Positions 1 to 9,782 of a stretch of DNA of 64,000 bases are shown one piece after another. Made by a program: the position numbers and the translations under genes. The stretch's first letter is position 1, and the number at the start of each line of letters is the position of its first letter. This DNA comes from Nyssa sinensis (lineage: Eukaryota > Streptophyta > Magnoliopsida > Cornales > Nyssaceae), in NCBI GenBank assembly GCA_008638375.1, contig CM018033.1, positions 17,636,017-17,700,016 of the forward strand. The letters are read 5' to 3'. The notes beneath the pieces are model-generated. The model made no database searches. It was given only the letters and a program-made list of their open reading frames with translations, and was not told where the DNA came from.

Positions 1-218
1 AACTTCCTTACTTTGCTTCTATCTTTCTGATTTTCTATCAAACAATCCACACATATACATATATAACTTCACACGCCACTTTCTCTGTCTACTCTCTGTA
101 CTCTCTCTCTCTTCTTTTCCTTTTCTTCCTCCCTTTGTTGACCTTCTTTTCCTCTAATTTCAGCTGATTCCCCCTTTTACTTCATTTGGTTCAGTGCATT
201 AATTCTCTTAAGACTTTT

Positions 219-253
<35 letters not shown>

Positions 254-675
254 CACCAAATTCAATCGACTTCTCTCTCCTTCTTCATCTTTTCTTACCC
301 TCAGCCAACTTCCTTGACTGCCCCTTTTTCCTATATATATTTCGGCTGTCTTCCCTTGATTTTCTTCCTTTAGTTTCAGTGCATTAAATTTCTTGAAGAC
401 TTTTATACATATAGATACATAGGATAATATACATTACTTAATATTATTAGTTAAAAAAATGCATCACTGTGCCATTCACTGCACTGAACCATACAATACT
501 TAATATTATTAGTTAAAAAAATGCATTACTGTGTCAGTCAATGCATACTGTGTCAGTCAACAAAAAAATTCATTGACAGTGACGGATTAGAATTGTCATG
601 GAAATTAAATATGCGTGTTCCATATGGCATCAAAGAGTTTGAAAAGTTCAAGGAATGAAAAAAAAAATAAAAAAG
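1..675. other. AT-rich and pyrimidine-rich region upstream of the lectin gene
   Basis: No coding signal is seen. The region holds CT-rich stretches (about 80-130), a (CA)n/(TA)n microsatellite at about 221-254 and a 62-bp imperfect tandem duplication (about 435-496 and 497-558), each copy starting with TACTTAATATTATTAG. It probably contains the promoter and upstream sequence of the agglutinin/aerolysin gene that starts at 738. The short minus-strand ORF here has no recognisable domain. Confidence 0.5.
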
Positions 676-700
676 ATATATATGCTTTTTAATGTATATA
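676..700 (+). promoter_or_regulatory. Candidate TATA region of the lectin gene
   Basis: Two TATATAT-type motifs lie 38-62 bp upstream of the ATG at 738. The sequence from about 705 to the ATG (CCAACCGCCCTAAGAGACG) is recognisably conserved ahead of the second gene copy at about 28470-28508, which suggests that the 5' leader was duplicated with the gene. The exact transcription start cannot be told from sequence alone. Confidence 0.3.
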
Positions 701-737
701 TCCCCCTCCAACCGCCCTAAGAGACGAGACATCGAAA

Positions 738-2177
738 ATGGAATTGCCAAGGTTTGTGGTGCTCAAATCAATCTACAACCGCAAATACTTGCACTACGTA
801 AAGGAAGATGTTCAGATGCATGGGTTTCTCCAATTCTCTGGAGACGAGGTTGTGAGCCCTTATGCAAAGTACGAAGTGGAGATGGCAAAAAGTGGGAGAG
901 GACTGGTGAACATAAGATGTTGCTACAACAACAAATACTGGGTAAGGTGGTCGCAGAAAGACAATTGGATTGTTGCCGAGGCTGACGAACCACAGGAAGA
1001 CATATCCAAATGGTCATGTACGTTGTTCGACCCCATCTACGTAGATGCAATGGAGGACAGGCGGTGTGTACGATTTCGCCATGTCCAGCTCGACCACTAT
1101 ACGTGCTTATGGAGGACAGGCGGTGTGTACGATTCCTGCTTATTTGCAGGATCAAATGCGCCTGACGGAGACCAATGCGATGTTTGCGCAATCACCGATT
1201 GGGAATCACTGTTGATATTGCCCAAACACGTTGCGTTCAAGGGCGATAATGGCAAATACCTCAGCACTCGCATGATCCACCGCTACCGATATCTGCAGTT
1301 TGCATCCAATGACATTGGCTACCGATATCTGCAGTTTGCATCCGATGACATTGGAGATCCAACCGTAGGGAACGAGGTCTTCACCACTCGAGATGGAAGC
1401 GTTCGTATAAAGTCTAATCACTTCGGTAAATTCTGGAGGGCAAGCCCTAGTTGGATCTTGGCTGACTCAGATGACACCTCCAGCAACAACTCTGATACCT
1501 TGTTTTGGCCGATCAAAGTTGACAATCGTGTTGTCGCTCTCCGCAACTTGGGGAACAACAATTTCTGCAAGAGACTTTCCACCGAAGGCAAGAAAAATTG
1601 TCTCAATGCCGCCATCTCCACCATTTCAAAAGAGGCACGCCTGGAGGTGGTAGAACTTGTTTTATCAAGGGCAATCTATAATGTCAATTATCGCCTCAGG
1701 GATGCTAGGATATACAGCCAGAGTGTCCTCACGATGGCCAACGGAACTGCCATTAACAGAAGCAAAGAACCTAGCACTGTCGAGGTGAAGCTCCAATATA
1801 CACAGAGTAGGAGCAAGACTTGGAATACCAGCGTTTCATTGAAGTTGGGCATCAAAACCAGCATCCAAACCGGCGTTCCACTTATCGCAGAAGGAAAGAT
1901 TGAAATTGAGGGTGAGTTTACGGGAGAATACCAGTGGGGACAAACTGATGAATCGTCAACTGGAATCGAGACCGTGTACACAGTTACTGTGCCGCCGATG
2001 ACTATGGTAAAGGTGAGTCTGCTAGCGACAAAGGGTTCATGCGATGTTCCCTTCTCCTACTCTCAGCGCGACACTCTTACTAATGGAGATCAAATTACCT
2101 CCACCATGGACGATGGCGTTTACACTGGCATCAATTGCTTCAACTTCAAGTACGAGAACAAACCGGTAATTCTTTAA
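738..2177 (+). CDS. Amaranthin-type lectin with aerolysin-like domain
   Basis: A 479-residue ORF. Residues 1-155 and about 160-305 are two consecutive agglutinin (amaranthin-like) beta-trefoil domains; each starts with a hydrophobic strand followed by a KYL motif (RKYLHY near 15, GKYLST near 182). Residues about 310-479 match the plant aerolysin-like ETX/MTX2 module, rich in Ser/Thr beta-strands. There is no signal peptide, so the product is probably cytoplasmic or nuclear, as is known for this lectin family; family members bind glycans and respond to stress or insects. The ATG at 738 is the first in frame and matches the start of the second copy at 28508. The ORF ends in TAA at 2175. A GT splice donor after codon 476 (2166) would instead join it in phase 0 to the jacalin exons downstream. 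Two internal microduplications are present, both in frame. Whether it forms pores is unknown. Confidence 0.85.
   Translation: MELPRFVVLKSIYNRKYLHYVKEDVQMHGFLQFSGDEVVSPYAKYEVEMAKSGRGLVNIRCCYNNKYWVRWSQKDNWIVAEADEPQEDISKWSCTLFDPIYVDAMEDRRCVRFRHVQLDHYTCLWRTGGVYDSCLFAGSNAPDGDQCDVCAITDWESLLILPKHVAFKGDNGKYLSTRMIHRYRYLQFASNDIGYRYLQFASDDIGDPTVGNEVFTTRDGSVRIKSNHFGKFWRASPSWILADSDDTSSNNSDTLFWPIKVDNRVVALRNLGNNNFCKRLSTEGKKNCLNAAISTISKEARLEVVELVLSRAIYNVNYRLRDARIYSQSVLTMANGTAINRSKEPSTVEVKLQYTQSRSKTWNTSVSLKLGIKTSIQTGVPLIAEGKIEIEGEFTGEYQWGQTDESSTGIETVYTVTVPPMTMVKVSLLATKGSCDVPFSYSQRDTLTNGDQITSTMDDGVYTGINCFNFKYENKPVIL
1050..1134 (+). repeat. Templated 26-bp duplication inside the lectin ORF
   Basis: The same 26 bases (beginning ATGGAGGACAGGCGG) occur at 1050-1075 and 1109-1134 and are read in two different frames. 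The second copy is ancestral, because the paralogue near 28,860 has only that one. At the first position the paralogue has a shorter unrelated stretch. The net change is four extra codons, so the frame is kept. Confidence 0.75.
1284..1355 (+). repeat. 36-bp in-frame tandem duplication in the second agglutinin domain
   Basis: Two copies (1284-1319 and 1320-1355) differ by about two bases and encode the 12-residue unit YRYLQFASNDIG twice. The paralogue at about 29045-29080 has one copy. The extra unit should lengthen a strand or loop of the second beta-trefoil. Confidence 0.85.
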
Positions 2178-3224
2178 TCAATGTGAACTATACATGAACA
2201 ACATTAAATTGTGTTTTAATTTACTTTTACTTTTGAGACTTGTTGAGAGTGTTTTTTCATGATTTGAGAGCTTTAAAGAAGAGATATTTTTTTCTTTAAC
2301 TTATTATCACCATGTAAGCTATATGTTTTAGTATGACGTGATTAGTAAGATTCATTCTGGGAGGGGGTGAGAAAATTCTGGAGGAAGTTTTTTCTTGTTT
2401 TGGGAAGATAAATTTGATAACTTGTATTAATTAATAATATAATGTTTAAAAGAGAGAGAAAAAAAATTAGGCTCGCGAGTGAAACATGTTTAGGAATATA
2501 AATTGAAAAAATAGTGTAGAGAAATCAAGCATTACATAAAAGAATAATGTTAAAATTTTTAAATTTTTATCTAAATAATCAAACAATGAGGTAATAAAGT
2601 ATTATTATATTACATTAACAATATAATTTAATAAATGATTAATAATACGATGACACATTATTTGAAAGGTAAACAAAATTTGGATGTTACAATAAGACAA
2701 TTGATAATAAATTATAGTCCACCATTTGATACGTAGTATAATTGATATATTTCAATTTTCTCGTGATTTATTTAATGATTGCTTTACATAATGATGCCAA
2801 AATCACTTCAAATTATTTATTTTTATTTTTATTTTGACTATGTTCCCCAAACCGAATTTCAATCCCATTCCCAATCCCCTACCCAAAAAAAATGTAGTAT
2901 ATAATAATAAAAATCTTGCAGAAAGTAGTATTTGATCCCATGTTAATTTGAAGTATAGTGTAAATCCTAAAACAACTTAATTTCAAATAAAAAATTGCAA
3001 GGCATTAAATTTTGAACGATAGATATCAGAAACTAATTCATACAGTATTTAATAGTATTGTTAACCTTATTACCTAATCTTACCTCTCTCTCAACATAAA
3101 TCCAGGCATTAAATCCAACATTTTATTACCTAATCTTACCTCCCTCTCAATATAAATATGTAGATAGATGAATTAAATAAAGAAAATCTATTGTTAACCT
3201 TTTTGTAAATCAACTTTTTTGTAG
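2178..3224 (+). other. 3' flank or long intron with a decayed jacalin unit
   Basis: There is no ORF of note. Bases about 2195-2590 recur at about 40411-40755. At about 2690-2960 there is a copy of the jacalin intron (AATTATAGTCCACC onward) preceded by only about 20 bases that match the jacalin exons (AATAAGACAATTGATAATA). This is the remnant of an additional exon-intron unit. The stretch ends in a pyrimidine tract and an AG acceptor at 3223-3224. Confidence 0.5.
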
Positions 3225-3518
3225 TTCAAACTTGAGTACCCAGATGAGTCTCTGATCTCAATCTCAGGAAACCCCACTACGGAATCTAGCAATGCCGTGG
3301 AGCAGTCCCTTATTGGAGCATATTTAAAGCCCATATCCGTGGGACCATTTGGAGGCCATGGTGGACAAGAGTGGGATGATGGTATTTATACTACAATAAG
3401 ACAATTGATAATAACTTCTGGATTACTAGTTGATTCCATCCAAATTGAGTATGATGAGAATGGAAGCTCCAAATGGTCTGAGAAGCATGGTAAAAGTGAA
3501 GGGGCCACAAAAAGCGTG
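3225..3518 (+). CDS. Jacalin-related lectin exon, internally deleted
   Basis: A 98-codon exon bounded by an AG acceptor (TTTTTTGTAG) and the donor GTG|GTAAGT. It encodes the second half of one jacalin domain (FKLEYPDESLISISG) joined abruptly to SLIGAY, so about 60 residues that should carry the carbohydrate-binding loop are missing. The N-terminal half of the next domain follows and is normal (GPFGGHGGQEWDDG). The layout, second half of one domain plus first half of the next, is usual for tandem plant jacalin genes. Both boundaries are phase 0. The missing middle lacks the GxxxD mannose-binding motif that is present in the next two exons. Confidence 0.6.
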
Positions 3519-5100
3519 GTAAGTCTATTATAGTCCACTAATTGATATATTTCAATTTTTTCATGATTTATTCAATGATTGCTTTATATATGATGCCAAA
3601 ATCTCTTCAAATTATTTATTTTTATTTTTATTTTGACTATGTTCCCCAAACCGAACTTCAATCCCATTCCCAATCCCCTACCCAAAAAAATGTAGCATAT
3701 AATAATAATTAAAAAACTCTATATGGACTATGTAGTAGATTAAATAAGATTAGTTACTTTATATGCATTCTCCCCCCACACACATGGTTGAGATGGGTAT
3801 GTTAGTATGCTTCAAGATAATGTAAAGCATACCTGTTTGTGTGTCTAAGTGTTTGATTTGGTTCCTCAAGAGTGTTATGTTCAAAATATATGGTAGCTAC
3901 TCACATTTGACCATATAACCATAAAAATTGAAGTAAAAAAATAATCCCATTTCGTGATTGTTTATATAGTTAGATTTGAGCTGATACTTTCAATAATTTA
4001 TTCAGCAAAGCATCTATTTTGTAGGTTAAAAAATGCTAGACATGATTATATATATATATATATATATATATCCACATGAGAATTTAATGCATTTTTTCAC
4101 CTTTTATGTTAATTTAATGCTTTTAGGTCAAGCTAGACGACCCGGGAGAGTTTCTGGTTTCGATTTCAGGTCACTACGGTAAGGTATCTGAACTTCTTGT
4201 TATTCGGTCACTTAAAATTGAAAGCAACAAAAGAACATATGGACCGTTTGGTGTTGAAGAAGGAGAGTATTTCAAGTTTCCATCAACTAGTAGCAAAATT
4301 AGAGGATTCCATGGAAGATCTGGATTATGGCTTGATTCAATCGGAGCATATTTCAAGCCCATATTCGTGGGACCATTTGGAGGCCTTGGTGGACAAGAGT
4401 GGGATGATGGTATTTATACTACAATAAGACAATTGATAATAACTTATGGATTGCTAGTTGATTCCATCCAAATTGAGTTTGATGAGAATGGAAGCTCCAA
4501 ATGGTCTGAGAAGCATGGTGAAAGTGAAGGCGGCACAAAAAGCGTGGTAAGTCTATTATAGTCCACCATTTGATACGTAATATAATTAATATATTTCAAT
4601 TTTCTCATGATTTATTTAATGATTGCTTTACATATGATGCCAAAATCTCTTCAAATTATTTATTTTTATTTTTATTTTGACTATGTTCCCCAAACCGAAC
4701 TTCAATCCCATTCCCAATCCCCTACCCAAAAAAAATGTAGTATATAATAATAATAAAAAATAAATAAAAAACTCTATATGGACTATGTAGTAGATTAAAT
4801 AAGATTAGTTACTTTATATGCATTCTCCCCTCACACACATGGTTGGGAGGGGTATATGTTAGTATGCATCAAGATAATGTGAAGCATACCTGTTTGTGTG
4901 TCTAATTGTTTGATTTGGTTCCTCGTGAGTGTTATGTTCAAAATTATGGTAGCTACTCACATTTGACCATATAACCATAAAAATTAGAGTAAAAAAATAA
5001 TCCCATTTCGTGATTGTTTATATGGTTAAATTTGAGCTGATACTTTCAATAATTTATTCAGCAAAGCATCTATTTTGTAGGTTAAAAAATGCTATACATG

Positions 5101-5135
<35 letters not shown>

Positions 5136-5188
5136 ACACGAGAATTTAATGCATTTGTTCACCTTTTATGTTAATTTAATGCTTTTAG
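3519..5188 (+). repeat. Duplicated jacalin introns
   Basis: The introns at 3519-4126 and 4547-5188 are near-identical along their length, apart from a variable (TA)n tract before the acceptor (about 4046-4071 and 5103-5132). Both start GTAAGTCTATTATAGTCCAC and end TTTTAG before GTCAAGCTAGAC. The repeat period, exon plus intron, is about 1.03-1.06 kb, which shows tandem duplication of whole jacalin units. Confidence 0.75.
4127..4546 (+). CDS. Jacalin-related lectin exon, intact
   Basis: A 140-codon exon, open throughout, between TTTTAG and GTG|GTAAGT. Residues 1-75 are the C-terminal half of a jacalin domain, starting VKLDDPGEFLVSISG and ending with SGLWLDSIGAY, which contains the GxxxD motif typical of mannose-binding jacalins. 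From about residue 80 the N-terminal half of the next domain begins (GPFGGLGGQEWDDG). Joined to the exon before it, this gives one complete jacalin beta-prism domain. Both ends are phase 0. No start codon is expected in an internal exon. It should bind mannose- or glucose-type glycans by family analogy. Confidence 0.65.
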
Positions 5189-5452
5189 GTCAAGCTAGAC
5201 TACCCGGGAGAGTTTCTGGTTTCGATTTCAGGTCACTATGGTAAGGCACCGGGAGAGTTTCTGGTTTCTGGTAAGGTAACTAAACTTGTTGTTATTCGGT
5301 CACTTAAAATTGAAAGCAACAAAAGAACATATGGACCGTTTGGTGTTGAACAAGGAGAGTATTTCAAGTTTCCATCAACTAGTAGCAAAATTAGAGGATT
5401 CCATGGAAGATCTGGATTATTTCTTGATTCAATCGGAGCATATGTTGAGTAA
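5189..5452 (+). CDS. Jacalin-related lectin terminal exon
   Basis: The exon starts at the TTTTAG acceptor with GTCAAGCTAGACTACC and ends with TAA at 5450-5452 after GAYVE. It completes the jacalin domain begun in the exon at 4127 and keeps GxxxD (SGLFLD). Compared with the other exon it has a nine-residue insertion that repeats PGEFLVS near residues 20-30, a small local duplication (about 5240-5277). With the preceding exons it would give two complete jacalin domains. No poly(A) signal could be assigned with confidence. Confidence 0.6.
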   Translation, partial: VKLDYPGEFLVSISGHYGKAPGEFLVSGKVTKLVVIRSLKIESNKRTYGPFGVEQGEYFKFPSTSSKIRGFHGRSGLFLDSIGAYVE

Positions 5453-6433
5453 TTTTCCAATCCATATCCATTTGTTATCCATTGGTCATTTGAAGGTTTG
5501 ATGGTTGTAATCGAATCTATGATCACATGTGTGTTTGTATTGAATGAAATAGTAATGGTTGCTCTATGTTATCCTAAGTCATAGTGGAATTGCTTGAGGC
5601 AATCAAACTTGTTTCTCAGAGTGTGAGATTTTAAGTTATTTTGTATGTTTCAAGGTGTGCCATGCCACTCTCCTAATAAGAAATCAGAGGAATAGTCCTA
5701 TTGTATCAGCCTCTTAACTTTTCTAATAATATCATGATGGTTGTAGTTAAATTTTCTTCTTTTCTATTTGGTTTGATAGTTGATAATAATACAGGCATTG
5801 CAAAATGAGCTCTTTGTGAACTGGTCATGTCAAAAATGGTTAAGCCCAAATAGGACTAGCTATTAAATTGTTCAATTAGGGTTGGGTGTGTAGTGACCCA
5901 ATTTTTTTTCTAATTAATCAATATTAATAATTAATGATCATGTGGTTAAATGATAATTAATGTTGATTAGTGTGAGTGAGTAATCCAACTTGGCATAACA
6001 AATTTCAATATCGGGAAAGGAAAATTCGTAATTTTACCATAAGGACATAAATTGCATGGTGATGGGACCTAGGGATGTAACTAAAAATTAAAATTAAATT
6101 AAATTGCTTAATTGAGTAACAATATTGATTTAATTGGTCAGTAAATAATAAATCGGGCATTTCAGTAAATTAAAAAATTAAACCAAACAATATAGGGATC
6201 ACACGTGTAGTGGGATCGGATCATGTTTGAATTAAATGGAATGATATTAATGGTATTAGTCAAGATTAAATAATGTAGAATGTCAAATTGGTAAAGTGTT
6301 GGAATGATTAATGGGGCCAAAATAATAAGAGTTTTAGCCACATTAGAAGCAACTGAGAAATCTGTGTATGGTCCATATCAAAGTAAGAAAACAAATTAAA
6401 GTCACACAAATGAGAACCAATTAAAGAGCAACC
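5453..6433 (+). other. Intergenic; possible gypsy LTR remnant
   Basis: Sequence downstream of the jacalin gene without convincing ORFs. At 5889 TGTAGTGACCCAATTTTT resembles the start of a Ty3/gypsy LTR, followed by AT-rich sequence to about 6350, but no matching end or target duplication was found. Confidence 0.3.
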
Positions 6434-6655
6434 ACTAGAGCATTAGAGCTATTTCATATAAATGTTATTGGTCTGGTTCATATAGAAAGTTTAACTAGAA
6501 AAATATATATTTTAGTTATTGTTAATGATTATTCTAGGTGGACTTGGGTTGATTTTCTTGGAGAAAAATTGATGCCTCTGGTGCATAACTTAAATTGTGA
6601 AAAAATATTTAAAATGAAAAGCGTATTTAATTACTCAAAGTCGGAGTGATAGTGA

Positions 6656-8097
6656 TGTGGAACAGATTTGGTACCCTAAAAATAAGAATATTAGTTTTAG
6701 AGTTGTATTAGGATTATTTAGTTTTCAATTTTGATTTATTCATACTTTCTCTAGTTTCTTTATTTTATTAGGATTTGTATAAAAAAAAAATATATAGAAA
6801 TTAGTAGTTTTCTATTCAAATTATTAGTCTTTATTGTAGTAGGATTAGTATAAAAATATAAGTTTCTATTTCCTAGTCAAAATAGGAGTATTCTAGCACT
6901 ATAAATATGATGTAATATGTCATTATGATCAAGTTTTTTTTTCAATATTAATTCAATTATGAATTTTGGAAAATTATTTTATCTTGTTGGGTGAGGAGTC
7001 CCCATGTTACTTGTTTTATAAGGAATTCGACGTGTTCGATTCTCTTTCCATATTTCCATTCTGCATTCCGTTCAGCGGTTCAATATTTGCAACCTTATTA
7101 GTTGAAGTCGTTTTCACAATTTCAGATTTTGCTTGTGCTTCTTTCTTGGTGCTTTCCCATGTTGACCTGTATTTATCTTCTAAAATTTGTAAATAATTTA
7201 TTGACAAAAATCTATTCATAAGCAATTTCATCATTCTTGGTCATGAACAAATGCATCTTTTTCTTTGCAACTGCCTATGACTTTGTAAATCAAGCCACCA
7301 TATTTTCGCTAATCCAATGAGTTCTGTTGTGGAGAAAGAAGAAGAAAAATTCAAACTTAGTAGAATTAACAAACTCTTTATGGAAGAGAAACTAGAAATT
7401 TCAATGGTAATTGTCAATGCTAAAGATGAAAACGAACATGAATTCGCGAATGATGATTCTCATATTTCCAAGAATATTGAACTTGTAGACGATCGAGAAG
7501 ATAATTTACAGGAACACTATTATCATCAACATAAGAGCCTAAAGTCGTTACAGATTTCATGAAAGATCTGGTAAAGTAAATTTTTGAGTCTTCAATTATT
7601 CTTGAAAAGGTTCAAGAGAGTTATGGAAGAGTTCGTGATCGCATACATCAAGTCAACTCGAGGTCGAGTTCTTTTCAAGTGGGAGAGACTGGTGTAGGAC
7701 AGATTTAGTACCCTAAAAATAAGGATATTAGTTTTAGAGTTGTATTAAGATTACTTAGTTTTCAATTTTAATTTATTCATAATTTCTCTAGTTTCTTTGT
7801 TTTATTAGGATTTGTATAGAAAATATAGAAAATAGTAGTTTCCTATTAGAATTATTAGTCTTTATAATAGTAGGATTAGTATAAAAATATGAGTTTTTAT
7901 TTTCTAGTCAAAATATGAGTATTCTAGCACTATAAATATGATGTAATATGTCATTATGGTCAAGTTTTTTTTATCAATATTAATTCAATTACAAATTTTG
8001 GAGAATTATTTTTCATGGTTGGGTGAGGAGTCCCCATGTTACTTATTCTATAAGGAATTCAACGTATTCGATTCTCCTTCCACATTTTCGTTCTACA
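6656..8097 (+). mobile_element. Small non-autonomous LTR element (TRIM-like)
   Basis: Two direct repeats of about 410 and 405 bp (6656-7065 and 7693-8097) start TGTGGAACAG or TGTAGGACAG and end CTGCA or CTACA. The internal part is only about 627 bp. A purine-rich tract (AAGTGGGAGAGACTGG) sits directly before the right repeat, as expected of a polypurine tract on the plus strand. No reverse transcriptase or integrase is present. A 5-bp target duplication is not evident (AGTGA against TTAGA). It sits inside the copia integrase remnant, so it inserted later than that element. Confidence 0.7.
7317..7562 (+). CDS. Unrecognised ORF inside the small LTR element
   Basis: An 81-codon acidic, Lys/Glu-rich ORF that starts at an ATG about 250 bp after the left LTR. 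I see no zinc knuckle, protease or other recognisable motif. It may be a relic of a gag gene or chance coding; nothing except position supports a function. Confidence 0.2.
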   Translation: MSSVVEKEEEKFKLSRINKLFMEEKLEISMVIVNAKDENEHEFANDDSHISKNIELVDDREDNLQEHYYHQHKSLKSLQIS

Positions 8098-8240
8098 TTA
8101 GATAAAGGAAGAAATTTGATAAATATGAGTTTACTAACTACTGTGAATTGCTAGGAATTGCCTATAAACTCTCAACTACAAGTTACAACAAAATAAAGTT
8201 GTCGAGAGAAATAATAGAGTGGTTCAAGAAATGGCCTAAG

Positions 8241-9309
8241 AAAAATATGTACAAAATACTTGAAAAATTATTATATATAAGATAATATATAATAATATAT
8301 TACATAAAAAAAGACTAGAAAATATGAAAAATACATCTAAATAGTATCTTGGAACCGTGTCCAAATGATATCTTGTTAGACATGTATAAGATGATGATAA
8401 TGCGGATGATGATAATGCGGATGCTTATGACTCTACTAAGGAGACACAATGTCAGCACTATTCATAGTAGCTTGCTTAGTTTTTTTTGAATTAAATATTA
8501 TTTTTTATTTCCTTATTACTGTTGTATCTAAATCCTTATTACATTTTCTGGACATGTATCTTACTATAAACTCTATTTTTTTTATTTTTTTTTTGCACTT
8601 TTACACACACATAGATGTTGCTTTATACCATTATCCTTTATGATGGTTTACTTGAGCAAACATGTTCATGTTATATGTCTTGGTATGCTTTTCTCCTAAC
8701 TATCTTGGTATAATCCATCTTATACCTTTTTTAAGTTGTTAGATCCTTATAGGAAAAATAAAGCATGGACAATTAGATTTAATATTCTATCACAATATTC
8801 ATTAGTACACATTAATTCAGTCCCTTATTAAATAAAAAGGAGCACATTCACCTTGATACATTCACCCTTGAATAGAAAACCCCCTATCTACTTCAGGTAT
8901 TAGTAAACATCATCTCACTTGCGTTCATAAGGCCAGGATATAAACCTACCAATTTAAATTTTTTCCTCCATCTTCTCAACAACCAAACAATTATTGCAAA
9001 TACAACTGAAGCATGAATAGACCATACATACCGTCACCCTGATCTAGCCTGTAAGAGCACCTTTAATGTAAATGTACATGGTCTACTAAGAGCATCGATC
9101 CTGCCTATAAAGGCATCTTTAAGAGTTAAATTCTTGAATATGGTAAAAACAAAAAATACTTATTTTTATTTTATGATTATTTTTAACTTATTTACAAATC
9201 TATGATAATTTGAAAAATGATTTTTGAAAAATATTTTTAGTGCCAAAATTGTTTTTCCAAAAGAAGATTTGAAAATTTTGGAAAACGCATTTCACGTTGA
9301 AATTATCTT
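8241..9309. other. Non-coding; start of the duplicated flank block
   Basis: No gene is seen. From about 8735 the sequence is a copy of the block seen again at 27690-27975, and from about 9005 of the block at 32020-32300. The block is cut at 9309 by insertion of the copia element; the same block resumes at 15698. Confidence 0.6.
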
Positions 9310-9767
9310 TGTTGGAGTAAAATTGAATGGGCTTATCTATTAAATAAATGTGAATTATATGCTATCAAATAAAGCTAGGCTAATTAAAGTGATTAATTTA
9401 AGTTTTGGGGCCTTAATTAATATATTATAAAGTGTGGGCATTAATGTGTAGAGACAAGCGTAATTTCTATTTTTATGATGGGTTAAAATAGAAAATACGA
9501 ACAGACGCGATTGTTTATAAATAAGAGTCATGGTCCCTAGATCACACAACTGTTTTTTCTATTCCTTTGATTCCCATTGTCAGAGAGAAATTGAGACAGA
9601 AAACAAGTGTAGATCTGGAAGATCATAAAGCCTCAGACTTGGATATCTCAATCTTTTGTTATGGATTCAGGTACGCTTCCGCAAATTCAATATTTTAATT
9701 CTTGATGATTCAATATGAATGTTCCTGTTTGTGTGATGGTTTTCACATAATGAAATTTAATCCAACA
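9310..9767 (+). repeat. copia-1 5' LTR
   Basis: Starts TGTTGGAGTAAAATTG and ends TTTAATCCAACA. Near its end, at 9661, it holds ATGGATTCAG followed by GTACGC, an ATG and splice donor that may form the first gag exon. Confidence 0.95.
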
Positions 9768-9768
9768 T

Positions 9769-9782
9769 GTGGTATCAGAGCC
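9769..9782 (+). other. copia-1 primer-binding site
   Basis: GTGGTATCAGAGCC directly follows the left LTR. It is complementary to the 3' end of initiator methionine tRNA, as in most plant copia elements. Confidence 0.9.

Larger units (their letters stand above)
6434..8240 (+). pseudogene. Ty1/copia integrase remnant, split in two
   Basis: Translation of 6434-6655 gives a degenerate copia integrase core (LVHIESLTRKIYILVIVNDY, then SRWTWVDFLGEK). The reading resumes at about 8101-8240 with the following part (KFDKYEFTNYCELLGIAYKL and then ENNRVVQEMA). The two halves are separated by the LTR element at 6656-8097. Stops and frameshifts show that the gene is long dead. No flanking LTRs of this copia element were identified. 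Confidence 0.65.

Noticed and set aside
763..1981. Minus-strand and alternate-frame ORFs across the lectin gene
   Set aside because: Shadows of the 479-codon agglutinin/aerolysin frame.
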